This document shows, one piece after another, positions 1 through 11,243 of a stretch of 64,000 nucleotides of DNA. The first letter of the stretch is position 1. The number at the start of each line of letters is the position of its first letter. Origin of the DNA: Ciona savignyi (taxonomy: Eukaryota > Chordata > Ascidiacea > Phlebobranchia > Cionidae); NCBI GenBank assembly GCA_000149265.1, contig CH003245.1, positions 1,256,509 through 1,320,508 on the forward strand. Direction: 5' to 3'. The translations under genes and the position numbers were made by a program. The notes beneath the pieces were generated by a model. It was not told where the DNA came from. It saw only the letters and a program-made list of their open reading frames with translations, and did no database searches.

Positions 1-592
1 CCTTTGCTATAATACCATATATACCACCCCATAAATTAAGTCTTATCCAAATTGTACAGTCAGACTATAGAAGACTGCAAGTGTACAAAAATATTTGTTT
101 TTTAGAATATATTCACTATGGTCATTAGTTAGACAACGTAACTTTTCTTTTGGGCGATCGTGTTTTTTTATTAGGTAGTTAGTGTTTAGCTTTATCGGCA
201 AAAAAATAAAACTGTGTTTCAAAATTAATTGGCCGCACATGAAGAAACACAAAACACGGACCCAAAACATTTGGCAAATTGATAAAAACAAAAATGTTTC
301 TAACAATAACAATTTGTTTGATTTGCTAACATGCTTATACAATTACAGTTGAAAAAGAAAATAAAATGTGTCATTATAACTAGTCTTAAACTGCTTTTGC
401 CTTCTACATATCCTTATACCTCTTCGAATACTCTTGGCTCAACAATAATGATTGTATTCCCTTAAATGTTATGAGCACACGTAATTTTGCACACAAAAGT
501 GTAACGACTCATGAAAAATTAGATTTATCATATCTGCTATAAATAAACCATTGAATTTTAAACATATTATGAATTTATCTATTACTTTATAG
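1..592 (+). other. Intron or upstream part of the ZP-domain gene
   Basis: No exon, RNA gene or repeat could be recognised here. The first recognisable exon of the ZP gene begins at 593 after a TTTATAG acceptor and enters in phase 1, so at least one earlier coding exon must lie in or before this stretch. The sequence is AT-rich with T-runs, as expected of an intron. Confidence 0.6.
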
Positions 593-3500
593 TTGATGCC
601 GGAAGTGGTATTGGCGTATGTACAACCTCAGATGATTGCCAAAGTACGCCTTTTTCCCATTGTGTTTCAAATAATTGTATATGCAAAGCTGGATTTATAG
701 ACATTTCGGACACCTGTGGCAAGTACTCTGTTTTTTGTTAATTCTGATAATGGAAAAGGAGTAGGAATATATGTCATTATAACGAGAAAATGTGTATTGC
801 GTCTTTCAACGAGGTAATAGCGCTTGTTTTAATATCCCATTTTGTAGCCTTGTCAGGTTGTTTTTTTTCAGGGTATGTTTAGCACCGGTGGTGTGATGCT
901 GGACAAATTTATTTAAAATGGAATGGTGGCGCTATTGCGTTTCTTTTCTGTAAGTGGTCCAACACATCGCCGCTCATCTACAAGCACGTTTAAACTTTTA
1001 ACACTTACTGGAATACGTTAAAATATTTAATTAAATATGTCTATGTATGGGAAGAACACAAAGCACGCGTTAAAATATTGCAATTGTCAGAATACCTTGT
1101 GCCACTGTGAGGTACCGGCAAAGTTTTTCTTACCTGTCTATACATTAGCTGGTGGATCATATCACCGTTAGGCTGACTGCCCGACGCGCCAAATATGAAC
1201 TACCGTGCAGACCCACAAACACTGTAAAACAAGTGTCGTTTCCTCATTACGGGTGTAATCATACATATATGGCTTTATGAAGAGCTTATTCAAAAAATAA
1301 CCTAAGTCTAAAAATAAACTGAAACTATTAATTTTATATACAGTTGCAAACGTGGTAACAACATGTCAGTCCAACTCCATCAAGGTAAGTGTACCGAAAG
1401 CGACTTTCGTTAGTTCTGGAATAGATCCAACAAGTGCACATATCGGAGGGAATAACTCCTGCGTGGGGCACACGGAAGACAACACGATTATTTTCTCTCT
1501 TCGTGGAATGCTGAGGGAAAGTTGCAACACTAAAGTCGTGGTAATTAATAAGTTTAAAATAAGGATTAATATTTATTGCAATGGACATTGAACCGTTTTA
1601 TAAGAATCAGACAATTTATGCCAGTACACCGTTTCAAGCGCAAAGCTAAGAGGAAAATGGCATTATTTTCTTGCAGACAGATTTAAATATGCTGCCTTGG
1701 GATAGGATATTTGTGTTTTATTTCCTATATGGGAAAACAGGGAAGCGTTATCAAGCGGAAAATCGTGAACGTCGTATTATCGAAGCTACTGCAATGTAAT
1801 GTATACGATCGAGATGTTTCTTTGGCTTTATTAAAACCCAATAATCCAGTGGGTCCGGATTATTCCTACTAAGTAGCTTGTCCAAGGAGACGGCCATTTA
1901 GCCTACCATACTGGTTTGATCCAAAACTGTTTGGATGTATCTGCTAAATATATTTACTTGTATTTTCACCACAAAAACTAATTTTGTAACATATTTTGAA
2001 TAATTAAGAGATAATCAAACCACTGGAGGTTCTTAACTGCAAAATTTTGTTTCTAGGCCAATAAAACGCACATTATTTACTCTAACTTCATCTCTGCAAA
2101 CGAAACTACCGACGGTATTATCATCACTGGTCCCCGAAGTACTTTACCTTTCCAATGTGTGTTTTCAACAAACCAAAACTCTACTATAGGAGTTAACGTG
2201 AGTAGCAAACTGTATAACCAGATGTTTAGTGCATTTTAATTTTATTACAACAGGATATAATAGTTGAATCTTAACTGATTCTAATTGTTTGCAGCTGGCA
2301 AAACTTTTTTTCATGATACAATTTAAAGGCTGCGTTCAACGAAGAGTAATAATTTAATTTTTAGTTCACTGTGCAGAAATGGGCCACATTTAAATTTTAG
2401 AATGATTTAAACTTCAAAAAAAAGTCTGCAGTTTTGTTTAATTAGCGCCTGAACAGGTCTATAGCGATTTTTTTGTTTACTAAGGGCCATATTATGATGT
2501 CTGACGTACCAGTCATGAGATCTACTACGTCAGTGTTTCTCAAACTGTGTGCCGTCTGAGATTCTCAGGTGTGCCGCGAAACTTTTTGAAATTTTGCAAA
2601 ATTATGTAGGAAACCTCTTTGTGTTACGAGTGGGCAAAGTGGACATACGCGACTTTAATGCACAGAAATGTCCTTTCCTTAGTTTAGTTACCACGCACTA
2701 GAATTTTTATTGTTTTGGTTTTAACAACATTTGTATCCAGCGCATTTGTTGTGTTTAGGATTGCAATTCAGCTCAGACAAATACTACTTTGAACAAATTG
2801 TCTCCGCAAGTAAACTGTCGCGATAGCAATAACTTAGAAAACGCCTTACTTATTGAGGTATGAGATTTGCCATTCAGTCAGTCGTGTATATGCAAAACCT
2901 GATTTATAGAAACACAGCCAAATGCGTGCAATCAAAATGGGTTTTAAAATAGTGGTGGTTAACTCGTGGTTGACACTCTCTAGTTCTACATGTGAAGTTG
3001 GTTACCGGTTGGCTTTTTTCATTTAGTTAAAAAATATTAAGATCATATATATTCCATGCAAGGTGTTTAGGGGATAACTTACTTTCTATTCATGATTTTG
3101 GAAATAGCATTTAACGCAACTTCTAGGTGGTCGCATAACTGGTACATAACTATCGCCACGCTGTTTATTTTTTCTGAACCCACAATCATCCATATTCCAC
3201 TTCTCTTTGGCTAAGCCGGTTTTAATAAAGGGTTATCTTTCGGTTGAGTTTGAGTTATATTGAGTTACCCTTAGCTTAATATGTCGTTCACCTAACCATT
3301 AATATTCACTGGGAAAAGCAGCGTTAAAGTCTAAAAGCAAACTAAACAAATTGATGTAGGACTGTTGACGACTAAGTGCTCCTAAACGTAGGACTGTTGA
3401 CGACTAAGTGAGCTAAACAAAATATTTTGTAGGCTTCTGTTCCATCCATTGTTTTGCCACCGAAACCAGCTCCACCGGGGACTTTCAATATCTCCTTCAG

Positions 3501-4854
3501 ACTTGTTAAGAGCGATTTTATTACTGACGAGCCAAGGCGATCTTTTAAGGTAAATTCGTGTGATGTAGCTGGAAAGGTTATTTGATTTTTTTAGCTTATA
3601 CTTGCTTTATGTTTCGTCCACAGACGACTGACACACTTTATTTCAACGCAACTCTGATCAACTCCGATGGAGATTTGTTGCTTGTTTTGGAAACTTGCTG
3701 GGCAACACCAGAAAGGAACGAAAATAGCAAACCACAATACGATCTTATCAAGGACAGGTAATATTGAATTAACATGGTTTAATTGAAAATGTTTATTTAT
3801 CATTTGGACTGATATATGCACAAATGCATTACTTTACAAGGCCGACAATAACAGTCTTCCTCTTTTTACATACTTTGGTCTGACTGCAAGTTTCAACCTA
3901 ACTAGATAAGTCCTTCCTGTCGAACAGCGGGCGATCGAATGCCTGTCTTCAGCATAACGCAGAAAAAAAGACAAAAAATCGGAATAAAATTAAAATCTGT
4001 TCTATTTGAATTCAATAGTGTATCATAATAATAAAACTGACTTGCCACTTTTTATTTCAGATGTGCAGTGAAAAACTCCCTAAGCAAAGTACGTGTGGCG
4101 GCAAACGGAGTTTCGAACTCAGCTACATTTAGCACCCAGGCGTTTCAATTCGTCGGAAGACTCCCGAAAATATATGTACATTGTAGTATCAATGTCTGCA
4201 AGAACTCAAATAGTTCGTGCAAGCCGGTTTGTGAAATTTTAACATTTGAATTTATTTTTAAATACGCATTTTAAAGTTGTTAATGCGCCTACAGATCTGC
4301 ACTAATCGGAAGCGCAGAGATTCTACAGTTGCACTGATGCGGTTCACAAGGTCTACTACAAGTCAGCTCGCTGAGATCGGCCCGTTAATGAATGATGATA
4401 TCCCGCAACCGACGACAGAAGTTCCTCCACCACGAAACAATAAACAAATTCAATCCAATCTTACTGGTTTGCAAATTTTTGTAACATCTTGTTCATTTTC
4501 GCAGATAATCAATGCTCATCAGTATTAATAATAATAAAATAGTTGCATGGTTGTAGAGGCTGATCAAGCATTATATTTTCGTAATGAAGAATATTGCTAT
4601 TTGATTTGTATATAATAAACAGTAGAGACTATAAACAACCCAACTCATATTCATTCGTTTCAGATGTTGCTGTGATAGGGCTAATCGCTGCACTGGCCTT
4701 TGTTGTCGTTGTTCTATTGTTTTTCGCAGCGGCTGTGTGGAGACGAAAGAGAGATCGAAAAAGAATAGAAGAAGAACACTCTGACATGGTGGAGACTGTA
4801 TTCTGCCAAATAGATGGTGTTATGAACTCAACTTATAAAGAGGAAACACCATAG
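593..4854 (+). CDS. ZP-domain transmembrane protein, 3' nine exons (5' end missing)
   Basis: Zona pellucida domain proteins polymerise at cell surfaces or in extracellular matrix; the partner here is unknown. Proposed exons: 593-718, 1344-1540, 2057-2197, 2759-2857, 3433-3549, 3624-3757, 4061-4226, 4295-4466, 4664-4854. Phases agree throughout. Exon 1 is a six-cysteine EGF-like module (CTTSDDC, SHC, NNCIC, DTC). ZP-N follows (TTCQSNSIKVSVPK, NNSCVG, PFQCVF), then ZP-C with the signature VLETCWATP, KPQYDLIKDRC and YVHCSINVC. A furin-like RKRR lies just after ZP-C, then a Thr/Pro-rich stalk, a transmembrane helix (VAVIGLIAALAFVVVVLLFF) and the basic stop-transfer RRKRDRKR. The cytoplasmic tail is about 35 residues and ends at a TAG. 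The intron after 718 must use a GC donor (GGCAAGT) to keep frame. Exon 2759-2857 lies in the ZP-N/ZP-C linker and is the least certain. The start lies upstream, so the signal peptide is not seen. Confidence 0.88.
1740..1930 (-). repeat. Diverged copy D of dispersed tRNA-like repeat family 1
   Basis: This stretch lies in a ZP-gene intron. It resembles the family 1 copies near 5965 and 13450. Shared blocks include ATCGAAGCTACTGCAATGTA, CCCAATAATCCAGTGGG and CTTGTCCAAGGAGACGGCC. Divergence is high, so the edges are approximate. Confidence 0.45.
2531..2590 (+). repeat. hAT-like transposon end remnant
   Basis: The sequence CAGTGTTTCTCAAACT, followed by a GTGCCG-rich stretch, resembles hAT-superfamily terminal inverted repeats, whose usual form is CAGNGNTTCTCAAACT. 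No partner end or target duplication was found nearby, so this is a truncated remnant inside a ZP-gene intron. Confidence 0.4.
3356..3410 (+). repeat. Two-copy tandem repeat, 32-bp period
   Basis: A 23-bp segment at 3356-3378 (core GGACTGTTGACGACTAAGTG) recurs exactly at 3388-3410, giving a 32-bp period. It lies in the ZP-gene intron just before the acceptor of the 3433 exon. Confidence 0.85.
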
Positions 4855-5608
4855 GTCTTAACAGTATTTGATATTAGTATGCAGCGGCTGTATGTACTCA
4901 CTAGGCTGCTAATATATCTGTAGCTTAGTAATGTTGTATTATATTGCTTGTACATTAGTGCTATGGTGTATTGGGGTATATATATTGCTTATCTAGTAAT
5001 GACATAGTATATATATATATATATGTATTAACACTTTTATATCGATCAAAAAAATGATACATTCTATCCTTATTTGATAAAAAAAATTACATAGGCACCA
5101 CAAACGAAAGATTTAGTTTTGGCGCAGGGTTTTATATTCTTACGGTAGGTTTAATATATGCACGGATTAGATGATGAGAATGTCTACGGATATGGGTATG
5201 AGATTTGATCTATGAATAATAACCCAGCTCTCTGAAAAGTCCAATAAATCTTCGAATGCAACTTCGCAGTTTTACTTAGTGTTGCTGTCGATGCAGCAAG
5301 TCCATTTGGAATACTGACCACTAAACGTTTGAATAAAACCAAAACCCGTTGTTGCTATTGCTGACATTTGAAGCATGCATTGTTATTTGTTTTTATTTCT
5401 AGAGTAAAATGCACATACAAATACCGGTTAGAACGCATACATTTTTTTCTTATTTGTTTTTATCGGGATAAGTTTTGGGCCGACAATGTATTAAAGACTA
5501 TGTTTCATAGAAAATTATAAATATGGAAGGTTGCGGTAACCAATTGGCCACACGACCGTTCAGGAACCAAACATATATGTTTGTACAGGTAAACTGCAGT
5601 TTGTGACT
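4855..5608. other. Convergent 3' intergenic region with poly(A) signals
   Basis: This holds the 3' UTRs of the ZP gene (plus strand) and the lipoxygenase gene (minus strand), whose stop codons are 754 nt apart. AATAAA occurs at 5243-5248 and 5332-5337 on the plus strand. On the minus strand AATAAA corresponds to TTTATT at 5392-5397. The two transcripts may overlap tail to tail. An (AT)n run lies near 5008-5024. Confidence 0.6.
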
Positions 5609-8600
5609 TCATATAGCGACACCCCGTGGTACACGCGAAGGTTGAAGATAGACGTATGGCTGTTTCAATGATTTGTTTCGACTTTTAATATTTTCCTCCA
5701 GCTGGGCAAGTTGTTCTTGGTACTTTTCCTGAATTGATGTTACGACGTCATCTGCGAACAATTTTTCTGGGAATTGTCCAATATAAATCTGTGGAGTAAT
5801 ATGGACAATTTACGGAATCGGCGGAACACCGACACTAGCTTAATTAAATACGTGTTGTAATCCGAGGGTGACCATCTTTCATAACATATATACGCAGTAC
5901 AGCAAAATATCGTGGCTTTCACCCTATCCGCTATATTTAGTCAGTTGTACACATTGCCGGGACGATTAGAATAACGTCCGACGGGTTAATCTGGTGGATT
6001 AGTGCGTCGCCTTTCAGCCGAAGGGTTTCAGGTGCGAAACTGGTGACTAGCTAATCGGTTGTGTCTTTGGGCAAGGCATATTACGGACTTTGCCTGAACC
6101 CAGCGGATTAATGGGTTCTACTAAATTGAAGGAATGTTTTAATTATACAACACAGTGCAATAGCTTCGGTAACCCGACGGTGGGCGCGAGGTGATCTGAC
6201 AATTGCCCGTGTATTAACCCCCTTGGTTTTCCCATTAACGGGGATAAACATGAATATACTATCTTAACGTTACTATAACCCAGAAAAATGAGCTGAAACC
6301 CCGTATTGTGTGCTATCTGACGATTAATGCTTTTTTGTAAAAATACAGTAGATGGCAAAAATGTAAAAATAAAAACTGGCGCGTTTATACAGAATTTACC
6401 TATAGTTGGGTACGTTCGTGCAGCCAAAAGGTTAGCGTGACCGATACATATACATAATCGTTTGTAAAAACGGACTTAGAGACAAGCCCATTATGGGTTC
6501 GAAACTTGGCACAGTTAAAAATAAAATATTAAATAAACAATCTATAAAAAAAATACCTCATTGGATGAAAAATCAGACAATGTGTAACTCAGCGCACAAA
6601 TGGTGCTCGTCATAGTGACATCGGGTAACGAGTTCATTATCCGTTCCATTGTCGCCTGTAACGTGATGGCGGTGTCACCGTATTAATGTGAAACAATTAC
6701 TTGTGATTTCGCAACTTAGTACGAATAGCTATAATCCAAATAAAAATACTAAATCATCGGTATAATGAAGAATACACTTAAATTTATAGATTAAACAATA
6801 ATATTTTAAATCCGGATTGTGGCATCCGCGGTATCGTATCCCACCCAAAAACGTCATCGTAATGGCGTAATACCTCTCCTATCTTGTGCGGAGGCAGCCG
6901 CATCGCCGGCGGAGAATTTGGGACGAACTTGTACGTTTCATACTGACCAAAATTGACGGCAGCGTGTTGCGCAGAGCTTGTAAACATAAGCGCCACACAT
7001 ATCTCCACCTGCATGCCAATCAGGTTCATTGCGTCATCAGATAAAAGTAACTACACAGACCAGTTGTTGAATGGAGGTAATGGATTCGGGAAATCCCCGG
7101 CTATCACCATCCTGCCAACCCAGTCCCTCCTGTGCGACGTCTTGTGCCCAACCTTGTAATTCGTTATCTTCTTTTACCTCCTACGTTATTAAAAATTTAT
7201 AATGTGCTTGATTGGCGACATCTTTACCTCATCTGCTACGTAGTATCTTCTGAGGATAGCGTTAACGTAATCTTCCATAATGGTCCAAAGCGCAATGGCA
7301 TCTTCTCTGTAGTGGTAGTTTGGGAGTAAGCTCTGATCGTCCGTTCCTATGTGACGTTGCACGTATTATGCCATAACCACAGTTTCGTACGTCACCATTG
7401 TTATACATTATACCCAAGTACCTAGTTTCCTTAGAACTTTGGGAATGACCAAATCCTCGAATTTGAATGTTTTGTACAATTTTCTACATAATGACGCTGC
7501 AGCTGTGGAAGTAAAATAAAGTCATAAAACACACATTTACGGTACTTGACGCCATTTTTGAGGGTACAATACGTACAGATGGCAATTGCTGTGCCTGCTA
7601 AAGCGCCGGGTGCTAAGAGAGATATTCTACCATCAGTGTTTATCGCGGTTATGGTCCGTAAGTGAGGGCTTAGGAGCTTGTAGATCGGATGAGGCGACGG
7701 TAGACAACGAAACAAGGCGACTCCGAATGGTTCAATAACAAAGTGCGTTAAAAGAAGGTGATAAAGCCACTGCAATAATATTGTGTGTGTAAGTTATTTT
7801 TCTCCAATATATTGTATCGCATCTTGGTCTTGCCGATGAGCTGGTCTGTGGCTCCTCATGCCATCAGACGAATGCTGACAGATCGAAACTTGCAACCTAT
7901 ACCATTTTTGTTAAAATCATAATAAAAAAAGTTTTATGGATATTGCACAACTAATTGATAATCAACACCCACACGTGCCTTGAGTGGACTACCTATATAC
8001 GAACCATTTGACGGTATCAATCACGCACGCTTTCGGGTGATTGTAACAAGATCTCCTAACTTAGCGTCTAGAAACTTGTTTTTTTTCACAGAGGATCAAT
8101 ACCTGATGTTAACGGTCAATTAAACGTGATATAAACAGTCAAATAAGTGGCTAAACCCCAGCTGAGAAACACAGCATATCAACAGTCGATTGAATATAAA
8201 CTTATGTTCAGAGCCGAATACCTCATGAGTGTTCGTGACTGCGCATCGAAAATACATCTTTGCCAGCAACCAATCCATATCTGTACTGGATGGGGTGAAC
8301 AAATAATCGCGATCGCCAGGAACCAACTGGATTGCGACTGGAAGGAATTTTCCAGAATCATCCACGTGGAACAAACCGATTGCATCAGGGCAAAATAACC
8401 CATTAGAACGTTCTACGCCTTGGAAGATTTCGCTGTGATCACTGATATACAATCGACCAGCCTGCGAGAAATAGATCATTTATTCACACAAGTGAGCGAA
8501 TGGTAGTACCACTGGACCTGCATCGCACCAACGAGCGTATTTCCACCCAGAAACTCGATGACGTCATCATTAGTGATGTCAAAGCGGGGGTTACTCTCGG

Positions 8601-11243
8601 TCATCCTCTGAACAGAAAGTGGGCTGATTCCGGTTAAAACTTGCCGACCCATTCCTTCATCGGTTTGCCAACTGGACAATACAAAACCATTGGTGAATCA
8701 TTAGCTTAAACACTATAGGCGGAACGGTCCTTTCTTTCGCATGGATTTTGTTAGATGGTTATATATTGGCATGTATACGACCGTGTTACCTTATGCTTAA
8801 CGCGACCGGTACATGTGCCGAGTTTTGTGCAAAAAAACTGTATTAGTGACAATCCAATTATTATTTCGAAACTTGGCCCGTAAAAATGTCATTAAAGCTT
8901 CTAACTTTATAGTTTTCCCTAAAATGACCGGTTTTATGAATCTACTTGACATAGTTCATGGGTTAAATAAAAAAGCGTGGCCGTTAAATCGAATTTTTTA
9001 CCGGGATCAGTTTCGAACCTATGATGGTCTCGTAACATATATGTAGATGATTCGACGTATGTATCGATCGCTTTTACTGTGCTACACGACCGTTCGGCCA
9101 AATCCATTTTTTAACTGAGCCAGGTTTTGAACCCATGATGGGCCAGGCACAAGGACCGTTTTGGTATAGTAGTTGGTATATGTATCGGTCGCGCTAAACC
9201 TAACAAGGCATCACGGGTCGAACACAAAATGAATAAATTTAAAGCATAAGTATTAAAATACGACACCTGGTGACATAATGTTATGTTGGATGATTTGTTT
9301 TATAAATTGCTGAAGCCTACATTTGTCATCCCGACAACTATAGCACTAGTTGTATTGAATATAACAACGAATTAACTACATTGACGCGGATTTTTTGCGG
9401 TTTTCACGTGACTTACTCTTCGTTGTAATCCAATTCATGATCGTTGATTTTGTCATAGAATTGCTTGTAACTATCCAAACTATCAATTGGCCGAATAACA
9501 CCTGAGAATAATGAATTGTTATAGGCATTTATTTTATAAATTGATGTAATGTTATAACCTATGTTTATATATTATTTTAAATGTTTTGGCAAGTTTAAAA
9601 ATCCAATTCTATTTTTTCTATACCGGCTGGTGTAACAGCTTCGGCAAATAAAGACAGCATGTGGTTTTAAATGGTGAACAGAACTGAATAGCTCTAGCAA
9701 TTCAACTGCGGAAAAGGGCTTTACATGACATGCACGTGTCATAACAATACCCCTACAATCACAACTGTGTTATCCTATTTTCCGGTGAGTCGTTTTTTGA
9801 CAAAACACAAAATTACTTTTGAGAACACTCAGAACAGCTTGGATTTTCCCCGCTAGGGCCCTGCTTTTTAAATCCTTCTTTCGAATTTCATTCCGTTGAA
9901 AAATCTTCGGCAGTTCATCATAACTTGCAGCATCCACGTGCCTAGGAAGGCCGTAGTCAATGTGATTCTCCAACGGGCGGCTGCACCAAAGGTATGCACC
10001 TCGTGTTCGATCGATTTCTTGCCGTCGGAATGAACTTATGAAGGACTGTTTTACTTTCTGTGGCAGGGAGGCTTCTGTAGACGGTAAGTTAGGGTACATG
10101 GTTAGGAAGTTAAGTACGGTGTTTGGTGAACTGGTAACGTGCCCGTAGATGCGGTTTAGATTGCCGCTCCGCTCTCAAATTGATATGTGCGGGCAAAACA
10201 CTAAATAGATTCAAACCAATCCAAAAATGTAATCTATCTGATCATTAAAGTCACAGTATTATGAAAAAAAGTAAAAATAAATCGTGATTTTACCACTCTA
10301 GACTTGGGACCACCGGCCTATATATATGTTTTAAATATAGTTTCCCCATTTCAGGGATTTCTATAAAGTACAAGAAATATAGTGTTTTTGGATTATGGTG
10401 GTTTTAAATTGTATGCTGTGGTAGCTCTACTGTGGTTTTAAACACATGGTCACACAATTAAATTAACCACCACCCTCTAGTAACTAGTTGTTTTAACAAT
10501 ACAAGGGGTGATAACTTACCGTTAGCGCTAAAAATTGTTTTTGTATCTTCTATCCAATCATAGACTGGAAACAAAATCTTTTGTGAGTCATAATCCACGA
10601 TTATTCGATCACAGAACCACTCGCTGTTACCACCACTGTTTCTCAAATCTGTGAAATATTTAACAGCGGGTCAGAATACCACAAAGAAACATTTAAATCT
10701 ATAACTGTAAAATCGTGTCGCAAAAATATTCATATCACAAAACTCACTTATCCGTATAACAACTGGAGGGCCTACGTCATTGCAGTTGATTGAAAAATGA
10801 TCGACTTGACCAGGTTGAAAATCATCATGAAATAAGTTGTCGAATTTTATAAAAACAGTTGATTTTCCAGTTTCCCCGATGATTTGGATGAAAACTGTTG
10901 AATCTGTTCCTGCCTCGCAGTAGGCATCCGAGGTCTGTAGTGCGAACGTAATTCGATGAGTAAAATAAGTAAAAGCAGACACTATTGTACACAAAACAAG
11001 TAGAAATGTGTTACATAAAAATAATAAAATACTCCTGTTTATACAAGCGATTACATAAGCGCGTCCATCGGCCACGTTAATTCGCAACGGTCCCAATCCA
11101 AGCACAACAAATAACATTATTGCTGCCAGTCGTGTTTACCTTTATAATGGAAGCATAAATATAACAAAACAGAAAAATACCTTTATAGAAAGCTGATATT
11201 CTGATAGCTGTGTTTTGACTTTTCTACTGCAGCACACGCCCAT
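5609..11243 (-). CDS. Lipoxygenase (PLAT domain + catalytic domain), 13 exons, complete
   Basis: Non-haem iron lipoxygenases add O2 to polyunsaturated fatty acids such as arachidonate to make hydroperoxides. Proposed exons, 5' to 3': 11243-11181, 10934-10748, 10648-10520, 10074-9817, 9501-9417, 8671-8518, 8461-8222, 7769-7488, 7332-7228, 7180-7061, 7008-6874, 6655-6557, 5788-5609. The product is about 678 residues, the usual length. The PLAT/C2-like domain spans about residues 14-125 (AGTDSTVFIQIIG, EWFCDRIIVD); the catalytic domain fills the rest. All five iron ligands are present: His371 and His376 in HEWLYH, His556 and Asn560 in SAQHAAVN, and the C-terminal Ile678 (RGVAI). Exon 1 encodes MGVCCSRKVKT, a myristoylation/palmitoylation-like start; YQLSIK then completes the first PLAT strand. 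The boundary between exons 8 and 9 is uncertain (alternative 7496/7346, also in frame). The alignment places Ala at the position thought to set S versus R stereochemistry, hinting at an S-product; this is a weak inference. Confidence 0.93.
5965..6275 (+). repeat. Family 1 dispersed repeat, copy A (tRNA-like head)
   Basis: This copy lies in the last intron of the lipoxygenase gene. It closely matches the reverse complement of 13450-13735. Shared blocks include CAGGTGCGAAACTGGT, CCCAGCGGATTAATGGGTTC, GTAACCCGACGGTGGGCGCG and AGGTGATCTGAC. The head contains a B-box-like GGTGCGAAACT after a tRNA-like arm, suggesting a tRNA-derived SINE. By eye the two copies are roughly 85% identical. Confidence 0.75.
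6415..6512 (+). repeat. Family 2 short tRNA-derived repeat
   Basis: The order is AGCCAAAAGGTTAGCG (A-box-like), GACCGATACATATAC, then CCCATTATGGGTTCGAAACT, which contains a B-box-like GGTTCGAAAC. The same order recurs inverted at 8990-9200 and at the right edge of the window. It lies in the last lipoxygenase intron, directly after the family 1 copy. Confidence 0.6.
8990..9200 (-). repeat. Two adjacent family 2 repeat copies, inverted
   Basis: On the minus strand both copies run from GCGACCGATACATATAC (or GCGATCGATACATACG) to CCCATCATGGGTTCAAAACC or CATCATAGGTTCGAAACTGA, each followed by A-rich sequence. They occupy about 9115-9200 and 8995-9080 in lipoxygenase intron 5 (9416-8672). Confidence 0.6.

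Noticed and set aside
1385..1391. Perfect-looking donor AAG|GTAAGT inside a ZP exon
   Set aside because: Reading through it gives the conserved ZP-N sequence KVSVPKATF, so the exon must continue to 1540.
9770..9816. Extension of lipoxygenase exon 4 past 9817
   Set aside because: The frame continues to a stop, but the GTAATT donor at 9816 joined to 9501 restores the family alignment (LDSYKQFYDKI).
10935..11117. Alternative lipoxygenase start at 11117 giving a hydrophobic, signal-anchor-like N-terminus
   Set aside because: The hydrophobic stretch is T-rich intron sequence ahead of the CACTACAG acceptor. Exon 11243-11181 joins in phase and supplies the PLAT strand, so it is preferred.
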